Source: CAZYTX01 sp964650485
GTDB taxonomy: Bacteria; RBG-13-61-14; DATKZS01
Direction: 5' to 3'
Assembly (NCBI GenBank): GCA_964650485.1
Contig: CAZYTX010000015.1
Coordinates: 1-64,000, forward strand
Length of the DNA stretch: 64,000 nucleotides
The notes under the pieces were generated by a model. It worked only from the letters and a program-made list of their open reading frames with translations, made no database searches and was not told the DNA's origin. This document shows positions 50,922 to 59,637 of the stretch, in pieces; positions within the stretch are counted from its first letter, which is position 1; each line of letters opens with the position of its first letter. A program made the translations under genes and the position numbers.

Positions 50922-51851
50922 TCACGGCCTCTTTACCCTGACCGCTTGAGGGATGACCTCGAAGCTCGCGGGGAGCATGCCCGGCTGCTCCCCGTCAACG
51001 TCCAGGAGCACCCGTTCCTCGGAGTCGGCCTCCACCCTGCCGGCCCGGAAGCTCTCCACCTTGGGATGTGTCGTATGGTCTCCAGTATAGATGGTGCGCA
51101 TGAGGCTCACCTGCTCCATGAAGGAGAGGTCACCCAGCACCACCACGTCGAAGAGCCCGTCGTCCACACTGGCCCCGGGCGCGGTGCGCATGCCGGCCCC
51201 GAAGTACTGGCCGTTGGCCACGGCCACGTTGAAAACCTTGCGCTCAAAGGGCTCGCCATCGTCCAGCCTTATGCTCACCCTCTTGTTGCTGTAGGCCAGG
51301 GACCCCCGCAGCGACCCGATCATGAAGCTCACCCTGCCCCCGAACACCTTGGTGGTCCGGTTCACCCGGTCGTCAACCTCGCCGCCCACGCCGAAGGATG
51401 CGATGTTTATGAAGTAGCGGGACAGGTCTTCGCCCCGGTGGTCCCTGAGCGTCATCCTCCCCACGTCGGTGGGCTTTGCCGGGAGCTCGGAGAGCACGGC
51501 CACGGAGTCGCGGAACTCTCTTGGCACCTTGATGGTCTTTATGAAGTCCGAGCCCGTGCCCATACATACGACAGCGAATACAGCATCCGGGTTTACCAGC
51601 TCGCCATGCTCGAAGAAGCCGTTTATGACCTCGTTGTTGGTCCCGTCGCCGCCCAGGGACACGATCATCTCGAAGCCGTCCTTGATCGCCTTCCTGGCCA
51701 GCTCCGGCGCGTGCCACGGCCCCTCGGTCATGCCGAACTCGACCTTGCCGAGCACCGACTCGGCAAGCGACTTTATCTCCGGCCACAGCTTCTTTGCCCG
51801 GCAATTGGCCGCGTTCGGGTTCACCACGAAAAATGTCTTCAAGCCAGCCAT
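50922..51851 (-). CDS. Diacylglycerol kinase family lipid kinase (YegS/DgkB-like)
   Basis: 309-residue soluble lipid kinase. The DAGK catalytic motif is VSLGGDGTNNEVINGF (about 63-78), preceded by VVNPNAANCRAKKLW. Further motifs: VCMGTGSDFIKTIKVP, INIASFGVGGEVDDRV and VAVANGQYFGAGMRTAPGAS with the metal-binding DDGLFDVVV. It phosphorylates diacylglycerol or a similar lipid; in Gram-negative bacteria YegS acts on phosphatidylglycerol. Its gene starts 27 bases after the PepA stop. Confidence 0.92.
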   Translation of the reverse strand: MAGLKTFFVVNPNAANCRAKKLWPEIKSLAESVLGKVEFGMTEGPWHAPELARKAIKDGFEMIVSLGGDGTNNEVINGFFEHGELVNPDAVFAVVCMGTGSDFIKTIKVPREFRDSVAVLSELPAKPTDVGRMTLRDHRGEDLSRYFINIASFGVGGEVDDRVNRTTKVFGGRVSFMIGSLRGSLAYSNKRVSIRLDDGEPFERKVFNVAVANGQYFGAGMRTAPGASVDDGLFDVVVLGDLSFMEQVSLMRTIYTGDHTTHPKVESFRAGRVEADSEERVLLDVDGEQPGMLPASFEVIPQAVRVKRP

Positions 51852-51878
51852 GGAAAACTCCTCCCCCTCTGCGGCGCT

Positions 51879-53372
51879 CTACCTTAAGTTCTCGATCAGC
51901 CGGATAAGCAGCCGCGTGCCCCTGCCCGACGGTCCTCCGGACAGGTACGGCCCGGCCTTGGGGTTCCAGAACACCGATGCTATGTCCAGGTGGGCCCAGG
52001 GGGCCTCGCCCACGAACTGCTTTAAGAACATGCCGCCCACGATAGTGCCGGCTTCCCTGCGGGTGGAGGTGTTTATGATGTCCGCGACCTTGGACTCGAT
52101 CAGCTCCTCGTACTCGTCCCAGGCGGGCAGTATCCAGGTGCGGTCCCCGGAGGCGTGCGCGGCCGCGCTGATCTTTCCCAGGAGCTCCTCGTTGTTTCCC
52201 ATCAGCCCGATGGCCTGGCTGCCAAGAGCGATGGCGCACGCCCCGGTCAGGGTCGCCACGTCCACCACCCCGTGCTTCGGCTTCAATGACACCGCGTAGT
52301 GGAGCGCGTCCCCCAGCACCAGCCTGCCCTCGGCGTCGGTGTTCATGACCTCGACGGTGAGACCCGATGCCGTGCGGATCACGTCGCCCGGTCGCTGGGC
52401 CCCTCCGCCGGGCAGGTTCTCGGCCAGCGGCATCACCGCGGTGGCGTTCACCTTGAGGCCCAGCTTCTTTGCCGCGGCCACCGCGTGCAGCACGCACGCC
52501 GCGCCCGACATGTCCCCCTTCATCTGGTCCATGTTGGATGATGGCTTGATGGATATGCCCCCGGAGTCGAACGTGACCCCCTTGCCCACCAACACCAGGT
52601 CAAGCCCCTTCCTGGCCGCGCCCTGGTATTTCACAATGACCAGGCGGGGAGGGTTATGGCTGCCCTTGCCAACCGCCAGGACAGCGTTCATGTTGCGTCT
52701 TTTAAGCTCCTGCTCCTTCCACACTGTGGCCTCTAGGCCGGCGTCCCTGGCAACCTTTCGGGCCTCTTTAGCAAAAAGCTCTGGGTACAGCTCGCCCGGG
52801 GGCCGGTTTATCATGTCGCGGACCGCGCACTGGGCATGGGCCGCTATCTCGCCGGGCCTGATGCCCTTTTTCAGCTTGCTGTCGCCGAACAGGGTCAGTG
52901 TGGACACCGGCGCAGCTTTCTTGTCCTTGGTCTTGTAATCCAGGAACCGGTAGCTCTTTAATATCGCGCCTTCCACGAATGCGCGCGAGACCTCGGCCAG
53001 GGATAGCCCCGGCTTGCCAGGGTCGCGCAGCTCTGCGTGGCAGGTCAATTTCTCGCCCTTGTCAGGCGCGCCCGTGACCAGGCCGCCGGCCTTGCGATAG
53101 CTCTCCGGCTCCAGTTTGTCCCTTTTTCCCAGGCCGGCCATCACTACCATGCCGAAAGGCGACTCCTTTCCGGCGGGTATGCTTATGACCTCGTCCTTCT
53201 TGCCCTTGAAGCCGCGCTTGATGCTCTGTGACACCGCGCCCCGGGTGGCCTTGTCTGCCGCCTTTGCCCCGGGCCACAGCCCGAGCTCGTCCTCCACGAA
53301 AACCAGCCCCAGCAGGTCGCATTTCTGTCTGGCTATGTCTCCCTTCCCCATAGTGATCCTGAGATCGCTCAT
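51879..53372 (-). CDS. pepA: Leucyl aminopeptidase (M17 family)
   Basis: 497-residue cytoplasmic di-metal aminopeptidase, usually a hexamer, involved in peptide turnover (and in DNA binding in some species). The catalytic domain shows VLVGKGVTFDSGGISIKPS (Lys and Asp ligands), MKGDMSGAACVLHAV, and the signature EVMNTDAEGRLVLGDAL; the bicarbonate-site Arg is in that signature. The N-terminal domain is divergent as usual. Sits between the RACo-like and lipid kinase genes with gaps of about 25 bases, so probably co-transcribed. Confidence 0.96.
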   Translation of the reverse strand: MSDLRITMGKGDIARQKCDLLGLVFVEDELGLWPGAKAADKATRGAVSQSIKRGFKGKKDEVISIPAGKESPFGMVVMAGLGKRDKLEPESYRKAGGLVTGAPDKGEKLTCHAELRDPGKPGLSLAEVSRAFVEGAILKSYRFLDYKTKDKKAAPVSTLTLFGDSKLKKGIRPGEIAAHAQCAVRDMINRPPGELYPELFAKEARKVARDAGLEATVWKEQELKRRNMNAVLAVGKGSHNPPRLVIVKYQGAARKGLDLVLVGKGVTFDSGGISIKPSSNMDQMKGDMSGAACVLHAVAAAKKLGLKVNATAVMPLAENLPGGGAQRPGDVIRTASGLTVEVMNTDAEGRLVLGDALHYAVSLKPKHGVVDVATLTGACAIALGSQAIGLMGNNEELLGKISAAAHASGDRTWILPAWDEYEELIESKVADIINTSTRREAGTIVGGMFLKQFVGEAPWAHLDIASVFWNPKAGPYLSGGPSGRGTRLLIRLIENLR

Positions 53373-53396
53373 GCTCGCTTCCTCCTTGAATCAGCT

Positions 53397-54971
53397 TTAC
53401 AAGGCCCCTGAAACTCCTTGTTCTTTTGAAGACAATATCATACTGGCAACATAGCGGTCCATAAAGTCCGGGTCAAGGTTGAGCTCCACGTGCCGGGTCC
53501 TCTCGGCCATGCCGCACGCCGTATCGAACATCTCGGGGTCGAGCATCATGGCCGCGCCCAGCCCTGCGCCGTTTGGAATGGAATGTATAAAAGACGGCCT
53601 GAACCCGGGCAGCAGCCCTATGTCCATCACCTCGGCGGGGTCCATCTTACCCCCGAAGCTGCCGGTCAGTATGACCCGTTCCAGGTCCTTAGTCTCCATT
53701 CCCGCGCGCTCGAGCAGTATCTCCACGGCCGCCCTGATGGCGCCCTTTGCCTTCTGCAGCTCGCGCACGTCGTTCTGGGAGAGGAATATGCCGGGAGAGA
53801 GCATGACACTCTTCCCGTCCCGCCCCTCCATGATCTTTATCCCGGGCGCGCTCCCCGGCTCCGCGATCCTGCCGGAAGGCTCTATGGCGCCCGCCTCTAT
53901 AAGCGCGGTCACCGCGGACAGGAGCCCGCAGCCGGAGAGCCCTTTTGGCTTGCCGCCGCCAATTGTCGAGAGCTCCAGCCCATGGTCCCGGCTCCACTTA
54001 ACCCCGCTTATGGCGCCGTGGCCAGCCCTCATGCCGCAGCTTATGTTCACCCCCTCGAACGCGGGACCCGCGGCGGTGCTCGCTGCCATGAGCCTGCCGC
54101 CGGCTGCCAGCATGACCTCGCCGTTGGTGCCGAGGTCTATGGCAAGAGCATTGCACTCCTTTTCCATGTGGAAGGAAAGCATGCAGGCGAGCGCGTCCGA
54201 GCCCACGAACCCGCCTATCAAGGGCGCGAAGCGGACCTCTGAGAGCCCCGGGAACAACGAGCCGATGGCCTCGGGCCTGTACTCGACCGGCCCGGTGCGG
54301 CTTGGCTCGAAAGGTGAGCGCAGGAGCGTACCCACGGGCAGCCCAAGCGCCAGGTGGTGCATGGCCGAGTTTCCCACCGCGGTTGCCCTTTCCACCCGCT
54401 GGCGGGCGCTCGCATCCAGCCCGAGTCCCCGGGCAGCCTCTGCCACGCTCTTCCAGGCCAGCTCGCGCAGGAGTTCCTGGTTCTTCTCTGCAAAGCCCAG
54501 CCTGGACATGACCTCTGCCCCGTGCGAGGTCTGCAGGTTCAGGGTTGCATGGCCGGCGAACACCCTGCCCTCTTCGAGCCCCGTGATAAAGCAGGCCACC
54601 GTGGTGGTGCCCAGGTCAATGGCAAGGCCGAGGGGTCCGGGGACCTTTGACAGGTCCGCGCCGGTTGAAAAGGACTTGTCAGTGAAGACCGCGGGCGCCT
54701 CCATCTGCACCCGGGCCTCTCCAAGCACCTTTGTCTGGCATGCTAGCCTTATGCCCTTTTTGATCTCGTCCTCGCCAAGGTGCTTGAGCTCGTTTTCAGT
54801 GAGCGGGGAGAGCTCTCCGCCGGCCTTGACCCTGCACTTCCCGCACTTGCCCCTTCCCCCGCATGGCCGGTCAAGCAGCACTCCCGCGGACAGTATGAGG
54901 TCGTCCAGCCTGGCGCCCGGCTCCGCGTCTATCTCCATGGAGGCGTCCTTCATTTCCAGCAGCAGCTTCAT
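53397..54971 (-). CDS. RACo-like ATP-dependent corrinoid reductive activator (2Fe-2S + ASKHA)
   Basis: 524 residues. The N-terminal 2Fe-2S ferredoxin domain has C37, C43, C46 (RPCGGRGKCGKCRV) and C78 (RLACQT). The C-terminal two thirds form the DUF4445/ASKHA ATPase: GLAIDLGTTTVACFITGLEE, NSAMHHLALGLP, APLIGGFVGSDALA, ALAIDLGTNGEVMLA, AGPAFEGVNISCGMRA and VILTGSFGGKMDP. Proteins of this kind use ATP to reduce inactivated Co(II) corrinoid proteins in methyl transfer (acetyl-CoA pathway, O-demethylases). No corrinoid protein is adjacent; the neighbours are two radical SAM proteins that may bind cobalamin, so a service role for them is possible but unproven. Confidence 0.9.
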   Translation of the reverse strand: MKLLLEMKDASMEIDAEPGARLDDLILSAGVLLDRPCGGRGKCGKCRVKAGGELSPLTENELKHLGEDEIKKGIRLACQTKVLGEARVQMEAPAVFTDKSFSTGADLSKVPGPLGLAIDLGTTTVACFITGLEEGRVFAGHATLNLQTSHGAEVMSRLGFAEKNQELLRELAWKSVAEAARGLGLDASARQRVERATAVGNSAMHHLALGLPVGTLLRSPFEPSRTGPVEYRPEAIGSLFPGLSEVRFAPLIGGFVGSDALACMLSFHMEKECNALAIDLGTNGEVMLAAGGRLMAASTAAGPAFEGVNISCGMRAGHGAISGVKWSRDHGLELSTIGGGKPKGLSGCGLLSAVTALIEAGAIEPSGRIAEPGSAPGIKIMEGRDGKSVMLSPGIFLSQNDVRELQKAKGAIRAAVEILLERAGMETKDLERVILTGSFGGKMDPAEVMDIGLLPGFRPSFIHSIPNGAGLGAAMMLDPEMFDTACGMAERTRHVELNLDPDFMDRYVASMILSSKEQGVSGAL

Positions 54972-56350
54972 CTTCTGCCCAGGTTCCTCCTGATCAAGGA
55001 TACGCCCTCCCCGGCCTCGGATAAAAACGCGGGCAAGGACCTCACCGACATGAGCCTCCTTGCAAGGTAGCCGGGCCTTAGATAAAAGTCGCGCACAGCC
55101 TCGGCCTTGAGAGCGGCAACCTCCTGCCGGGACAATGCCCTGGTGCGCATGGACACAACCTCGCCGGCCTGGTCAGGGTCAACACCCCGGGCCGCCAGGC
55201 CCTCGTCCTCGGCCGTTGTCCTGAGCCCGGTGGCCGCCCTGGGCACGGCCACGTTGTAGGACACAAAGTCGGGGTCAAGCTCGCGTGCAAGCCTCATGGT
55301 GGCGCGCACCGTGTGCTCGGTGTCCTCCGGCAGCCCGATTATAAAGGTGGCCACGGTCCTTATCTTGTGTTCTCTGCACAGCTCGAACCCCCGGCGCACC
55401 TTGTCCATGGCAAGCCCCTTGCGGTAGGCCTCCAGGATGTCCTGGTCCGCGCTCTCCACCCCCATGATCAGGGTGTGGCAGCCCGCTGTTTTAAGGGCCT
55501 TCACAAGGTCGGGGTCGAGCAGGTCTGCCCGGGTGAAGGTGGTCCATCCCATGCCCGGCGCCTTTGCAGCCATTTTCTTCAGCAGTTCGAGCGACCTTTT
55601 CCTGCGGGCCCCAAAGCACTGGTCGGTCACGAACAGCTCTCGCACCCCGCGGTTTTTAAGCCAGCAGAGTTCTTCGATCACCTCGGCGCAGGGCCGGAGC
55701 CTGTATCCCAGGGATGCCATCACGCAGAAGCTGCACTTGAAGGGGCAGCCGAAGTCCGTGAGCACGGTGGCAAACCTCCTGCCTCTGGCAAAACTGAACC
55801 TGTAGCCCTTGTGTCCGAACAGCTCGTGGAGCGGTCTTCCCAGGGAGAACTCTTGTGAAGGCCCCGGGTCAAAGTCGCCTTTAACACCGCCGTCCTCGCG
55901 CACCACGAGGTCCGGCCCTGCCCTGCCCGTGTCGAGGTAAGTCTTAAGCCCGCTGCTCACGAACCTGAGAAGGGCCCCCTTTACAAAGGGGTGCTCGCGG
56001 AGCCACTCTTCCGGCCTGTCAAGGAAGACCTCGCCGGTTATGAAGAGGTCAGCGTCAACCCGGGCTGCGAGCTCCTTGTAAAAGGCTTTGTCCCCGGAGT
56101 CGGTGACCGCGCCCCACAGGCCCAGCACCGCCTGGGGGCCGATCTTTTCAATCTCCTGCATGCACTGATCGGTGGAGAGCTTCCTTGCCACCGCGTCAAT
56201 GGCGTGCACCTCGCATGACCGGGCCAGTATTCCGGACTGCATAAGGAGGTCAATGGGCTGGAACAGGTAGTTCGACTTGGTGTGCTTGGAGCAGTAGTAG
56301 TCCCGGATGACCACGTCCCGGGCAGGCGGGTTCAAGAGCAGTATCTTCAA
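54968..56350 (-). CDS. B12-binding-type radical SAM protein
   Basis: 460 residues. Residues about 1-165 form a Rossmann-like domain as in cobalamin-binding radical SAM proteins (MKILLLNPPARD at the start), although the usual DxHxxG B12 motif is not evident. The radical SAM core has C202-x3-C206-x2-C209 (GCPFKCSFCVMAS), then FVTDQCFGARRKRSLELL, MGVESADQDILEAY and FIIGLPEDTEHTV. Likely acts on a lipid or glycan-linked substrate, by context. It overlaps RACo (4 bases) downstream and the GT9 gene upstream. Confidence 0.88.
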   Translation of the reverse strand: MKILLLNPPARDVVIRDYYCSKHTKSNYLFQPIDLLMQSGILARSCEVHAIDAVARKLSTDQCMQEIEKIGPQAVLGLWGAVTDSGDKAFYKELAARVDADLFITGEVFLDRPEEWLREHPFVKGALLRFVSSGLKTYLDTGRAGPDLVVREDGGVKGDFDPGPSQEFSLGRPLHELFGHKGYRFSFARGRRFATVLTDFGCPFKCSFCVMASLGYRLRPCAEVIEELCWLKNRGVRELFVTDQCFGARRKRSLELLKKMAAKAPGMGWTTFTRADLLDPDLVKALKTAGCHTLIMGVESADQDILEAYRKGLAMDKVRRGFELCREHKIRTVATFIIGLPEDTEHTVRATMRLARELDPDFVSYNVAVPRAATGLRTTAEDEGLAARGVDPDQAGEVVSMRTRALSRQEVAALKAEAVRDFYLRPGYLARRLMSVRSLPAFLSEAGEGVSLIRRNLGRR

Positions 56351-57537
56351 CCGGCTTCCCCCAGGGCCCTCTTAACGGCGGCGAACGCTTCATCCACGCT
56401 TATGCCTGTAAGACACTCGGGCTCATCGCGCATGCACCTCACCGTCTTTGCGTTGTAGATGTTTATGCAGGGCGAGCAGTCTATGCCCCGGTATAGCACG
56501 ACGTGTCCGGGGCCCCGTGGCCCGAACAGTTGCGGGGTCTCTGGCCCGAAGAAGCTCACGGTCTTTGTGCCCAGCGCGTCCGCGAGGTGGAGCGGCCCGC
56601 TGTCGTTTGTGATAAGCAGGTCCGATCTCTGGAGCACCCCTACCAGGTCCCGGAGAGACGACTCCCCTGCAAGGCTCACCACTGCGTCTGGGTCCCGGGC
56701 CCTCTTGCGCACCCCTTGCACGAACTCTGCCTCACCGGGCGTGCCCAGGAGCACCACCCTTCCCAGGGCTTCCCGGTTAATCCTGTCAATCAGCTCCACG
56801 AAGCGGCCCTCCGGCCACCTGCGCGCAAGCGCCACCGTGGACGCGTTCGGGTTTACCGCGATCACTTGCTCACCCTCCTGCACGCCCTTCCTGTGGAGGA
56901 GTGCCATGGCCCTTTCCTTCTCATCTCCTTTCGTATTCAGCTTCACCGGACTCGGCTCGTCGCTGTCATTGCAAAGGGCCCTCTCCAGGTTCATGAAGTT
57001 CAAGGTCACGTGCCAATAGGGGTTGAAGGCCCTTTGATTGTTGTGCAGGTCTCCTCTCCACACGTCCCAGCTATGGAAGCCGACCCTTACGGGTGCGCGC
57101 GACAGGCTGGTGACTATGGCTGAGAAGCGGGAGAGGTACTCGAGATCAATCACCGCGTCCAGCCCGATCTCTCTGACCGAGGAGAAGAAGCGGAGAATGT
57201 TCCACGCCACACCGGGCGCACTCTCGGGCAGGTCCAGGTAGTGCACTTGGTCCGCGATGTGGAGCAGCTCGACAATGCCCCTGTTCTGCTCCAGGGTAAT
57301 AAGGTGTATCCTGGCGCCGGGGTTTGTGTTCCTCATGGCGTAGAACACCGGCGCGGCAAGGATGAGGCTGCCCATGCCCCAGAACTTTATCACCCCGATG
57401 TCTTTAAGGTCTGGTGCCCGGGGGTTAACGCCGGGCCTAGCCTTGTCCCTGCCCCGGGCTCTTTCGTACAGGGTGAGCGCGGCGCATATGGGCACTCCGG
57501 CGAAGCGGTCAATGCGCTTCATCCACTGCATGTCCAT
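56347..57537 (-). CDS. Glycosyltransferase family 9 (heptosyltransferase-like)
   Basis: 396 residues of the ADP-heptose:LPS heptosyltransferase (GT9, GT-B fold) family. Seen: DIGVIKFWGMGSLILAAPVFYA at the N-terminal Rossmann domain, AVNPNASTVALARRWPEGRF and the donor-binding SDLLITNDSGPLHLADALG and VSFFGPETPQLFGP. The C-terminus carries four cysteines in CSPCINIYNAKTVRCMRDEPEC, common in GT9 proteins. The ATG at 57537 overlaps the stop of the preceding radical SAM gene (TGATG); the frame stays open upstream but only inside that gene. Probably adds heptose or a related sugar to an envelope glycan. Confidence 0.92.
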   Translation of the reverse strand: MDMQWMKRIDRFAGVPICAALTLYERARGRDKARPGVNPRAPDLKDIGVIKFWGMGSLILAAPVFYAMRNTNPGARIHLITLEQNRGIVELLHIADQVHYLDLPESAPGVAWNILRFFSSVREIGLDAVIDLEYLSRFSAIVTSLSRAPVRVGFHSWDVWRGDLHNNQRAFNPYWHVTLNFMNLERALCNDSDEPSPVKLNTKGDEKERAMALLHRKGVQEGEQVIAVNPNASTVALARRWPEGRFVELIDRINREALGRVVLLGTPGEAEFVQGVRKRARDPDAVVSLAGESSLRDLVGVLQRSDLLITNDSGPLHLADALGTKTVSFFGPETPQLFGPRGPGHVVLYRGIDCSPCINIYNAKTVRCMRDEPECLTGISVDEAFAAVKRALGEAG

Positions 57538-58955
57538 CACACCCACCCCCTGAACTCGATCACCATCCTGGCGAACGCCGGCATCCCCCTCACTCCCACG
57601 TCGCGCCTTATCACCCGCCACACCCGGGAGGGGCTCGCGTAGAACCTTCGGTAGGCGCGCCTGCGCCATGCCTGGAGCTCGGCCGGGCTCATGCCGGGCA
57701 GGTCCATCACCGCGAAGTTCTGTTCGAACCTGTGCCAGGGCTCCTGCTCGACCCAGCCCTTCTCTGAAGCCGTGTTGAACAAGGGGGACCCCGGGAAGGG
57801 CACGGCGCAGTAGAACTGGGCGTAGTCGAGCGGGAGCGAGCATGCAAAATCAATGGTCTGCCTGACGGTGTCCTCGGTCTCCCCCGGGTATCCCAGCACC
57901 ATGTGGGCGGTGACCTGGAGCCCGGCCTTCTTTGCCTGCTCGACCGCCTGCCGGTTCCGCTCGACCGTGACCTTCTTGTTCATGAGGTCCAGTATGCGCT
58001 GGCTACCGGACTCCAGCCCCAAGCCTATCATCCAGCACCCGGCCCGGTGCAGGAGCCCGAGCAGCTCGGGGTCCACGTGGTCGGTGCGCGAGTTCACCAC
58101 GAAGCGCACTCCAAGGTCGAGCTTTATGATCTCCTCCAGCACCCGGGCGGCCCACTCCCTGTTCAGGGTGAACGACTCGGACCAGAACAGGAAGTCGTAT
58201 ATGGCGAATTCCTCGCGCACGTGTTCGATCTCCGCCGCGACCCTCTCCGGCGACTTTGTGCGCAGCTTGTGGCCGTAGTAGGCCGGGTCCGCGCAGAAGG
58301 TGCAGTGATAGGGGCACCCCCTGGATGTGCCTATCAAGAGGAAAGGCTTTGCCGAGAAGGGCATCCTGTAGAGATGCGTCTTTACAAGGCCCCAGGCAGG
58401 GAAAGGGAGCTGGTCCAGTACGGCCGGCTCGCGGTCGGGACCGTGCGAGAACCCGTCTCCGTCCCGGAGGGACATGCCGGGTATGCCTTTTAGTGTCTGG
58501 CCCCGCTCCACGGCCCTGGCGGCGTCGCGCACGGTGAGCTCGGGCTCGCCCCGCACCACCGCGTCCAGGCCGGCCGCTGTTTTCAAGGACTGCTCGGGCA
58601 GCGCCGTCACGTGGATGCCGATGGCCAGTATTTTTGAGTCCGGGAACTCCTTCTTGAGCTCGTCCGCGAGCCCGAGGTCTGAGTCTATGGAGGGCGTGGC
58701 GGTGTTTATAACGAACATCCGGGGCTGGAAAGCACGCGCCCGCTGGAGCAGCTCGTCTTTGTCCAGTCCCTCGATGATGCAGTCATCCAGCCGGCACCCG
58801 GCCCCTTCATCCTCCAGCACCGCTGCGATGGTGGCAAGCGATATGGGGGCCCACACCGCGGTCCATGCCCCGGCCCTCTGCATGCACCTGCCCTCGCGCA
58901 CCATGTCCACGCCGGATGCCGCGGGCGGGTTTATCATCTGGATACGCAAGCTCAT
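57537..58955 (-). CDS. B12-binding-domain radical SAM protein
   Basis: 472 residues. Domain order: B12-binding-like Rossmann domain (about 1-165: IQMINPPAASG, SLATIAAVLEDEGAGCRLDD, ILAIGIHVTALPEQSL, DAVVRGEPELTV), then a radical SAM core with C214-x3-C218-x2-C221 (GCPYHCTFCADP), FLFWSESFTLNREW, GLGLESGSQRILDLMNK and MVLGYPGETEDTV, and a C-terminal helical tail. This is the BchE/HpnP-like class B layout. Substrate unknown; its place between a GT2 and a GT9 gene with overlaps on both sides points to envelope lipid or glycan modification. Confidence 0.9.
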   Translation of the reverse strand: MSLRIQMINPPAASGVDMVREGRCMQRAGAWTAVWAPISLATIAAVLEDEGAGCRLDDCIIEGLDKDELLQRARAFQPRMFVINTATPSIDSDLGLADELKKEFPDSKILAIGIHVTALPEQSLKTAAGLDAVVRGEPELTVRDAARAVERGQTLKGIPGMSLRDGDGFSHGPDREPAVLDQLPFPAWGLVKTHLYRMPFSAKPFLLIGTSRGCPYHCTFCADPAYYGHKLRTKSPERVAAEIEHVREEFAIYDFLFWSESFTLNREWAARVLEEIIKLDLGVRFVVNSRTDHVDPELLGLLHRAGCWMIGLGLESGSQRILDLMNKKVTVERNRQAVEQAKKAGLQVTAHMVLGYPGETEDTVRQTIDFACSLPLDYAQFYCAVPFPGSPLFNTASEKGWVEQEPWHRFEQNFAVMDLPGMSPAELQAWRRRAYRRFYASPSRVWRVIRRDVGVRGMPAFARMVIEFRGWV

Positions 58956-59635
58956 ACCATCTCCCGGAACAGTCTTATGAAGAACTTGTGCGCCTTCCTG
59001 AAGGTGGGCAGCTTTGACTTCCCCCCTGCTCTCGCGTACTCGTGGCTCCCCACTTCTCCCACCCGGAGCCCCTTTTTCAACGCCTTCATCACCATCTCGT
59101 GCTCGATATCGAAGTCGTATGCGGAGAGGCCCAGGGACAGCGCCTTCTCCCTGTCCATTGCCCTGAAGCCGTTCAGGCAGTCGGTGAGCTCGACCTTGAA
59201 ACGGAAAGATATGGCGATGGCCAGGAGGTTCCCGCCCAGGTCGCGGACAAAGTGGGTGAAGTTCGGGTGCACGTCGTCCGAGCCGCCGCGCCACCTGGAT
59301 GCGATCACCATGTCCAGGTCGCCGGAAAGAATGGGGCCTGCCAGCCGGGGTATGTCGTCCGGGTCGTGGGACCCGTCCGCGTCCAGGAAAACCGCCACCT
59401 CTCCCGAGGCCTTCTCCAGGCCGGTGCGGTAGCCGTCACCCTTGCCGAGGCCGCTGTCCTCGAAAACCTTGGCGCCCGCGGCCTGGGCCAGCTCCCGGGT
59501 GCGGTCCCTGGAGCGGCCGTCAATGACCAGCACCTCGTCCGCACGGGGCAGGCACCTCTCCACCACGCTCTCAATGGTGGCTTCCTCGTCTTTTGCAAGA
59601 ATCACCGCGGATACTTTGACAACCCGTGTATGCAT
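58952..59635 (-). CDS. Glycosyltransferase family 2 (dolichol-phosphate mannosyltransferase-like)
   Basis: 227 residues, GT-A fold: VSAVILAKDEEATIESVVE at the start, EVLVIDGRSRDRTRELAQAA, VAVFLDADGSHDPDDIPRLA with the DxD metal site, and MVIASRWRGGSDD. No membrane segments, so it resembles soluble DPM1-type enzymes that charge a polyprenyl phosphate with a sugar for use on the outer side of the membrane, which would suit the membrane glycosyltransferase-like protein upstream. The ATG at 59635 is used rather than the TTG at 59641. It overlaps the next gene by 4 bases. Confidence 0.9.
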   Translation of the reverse strand: MHTRVVKVSAVILAKDEEATIESVVERCLPRADEVLVIDGRSRDRTRELAQAAGAKVFEDSGLGKGDGYRTGLEKASGEVAVFLDADGSHDPDDIPRLAGPILSGDLDMVIASRWRGGSDDVHPNFTHFVRDLGGNLLAIAISFRFKVELTDCLNGFRAMDREKALSLGLSAYDFDIEHEMVMKALKKGLRVGEVGSHEYARAGGKSKLPTFRKAHKFFIRLFREMV

Positions 59636-59637
59636 AA

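Noticed and set aside
57538..57843. 100-residue N-terminal extension of the GT9 protein
   Set aside because: It overlaps the radical SAM gene in another frame and has no family similarity; the ATG at 57537 is coupled to that gene's stop.
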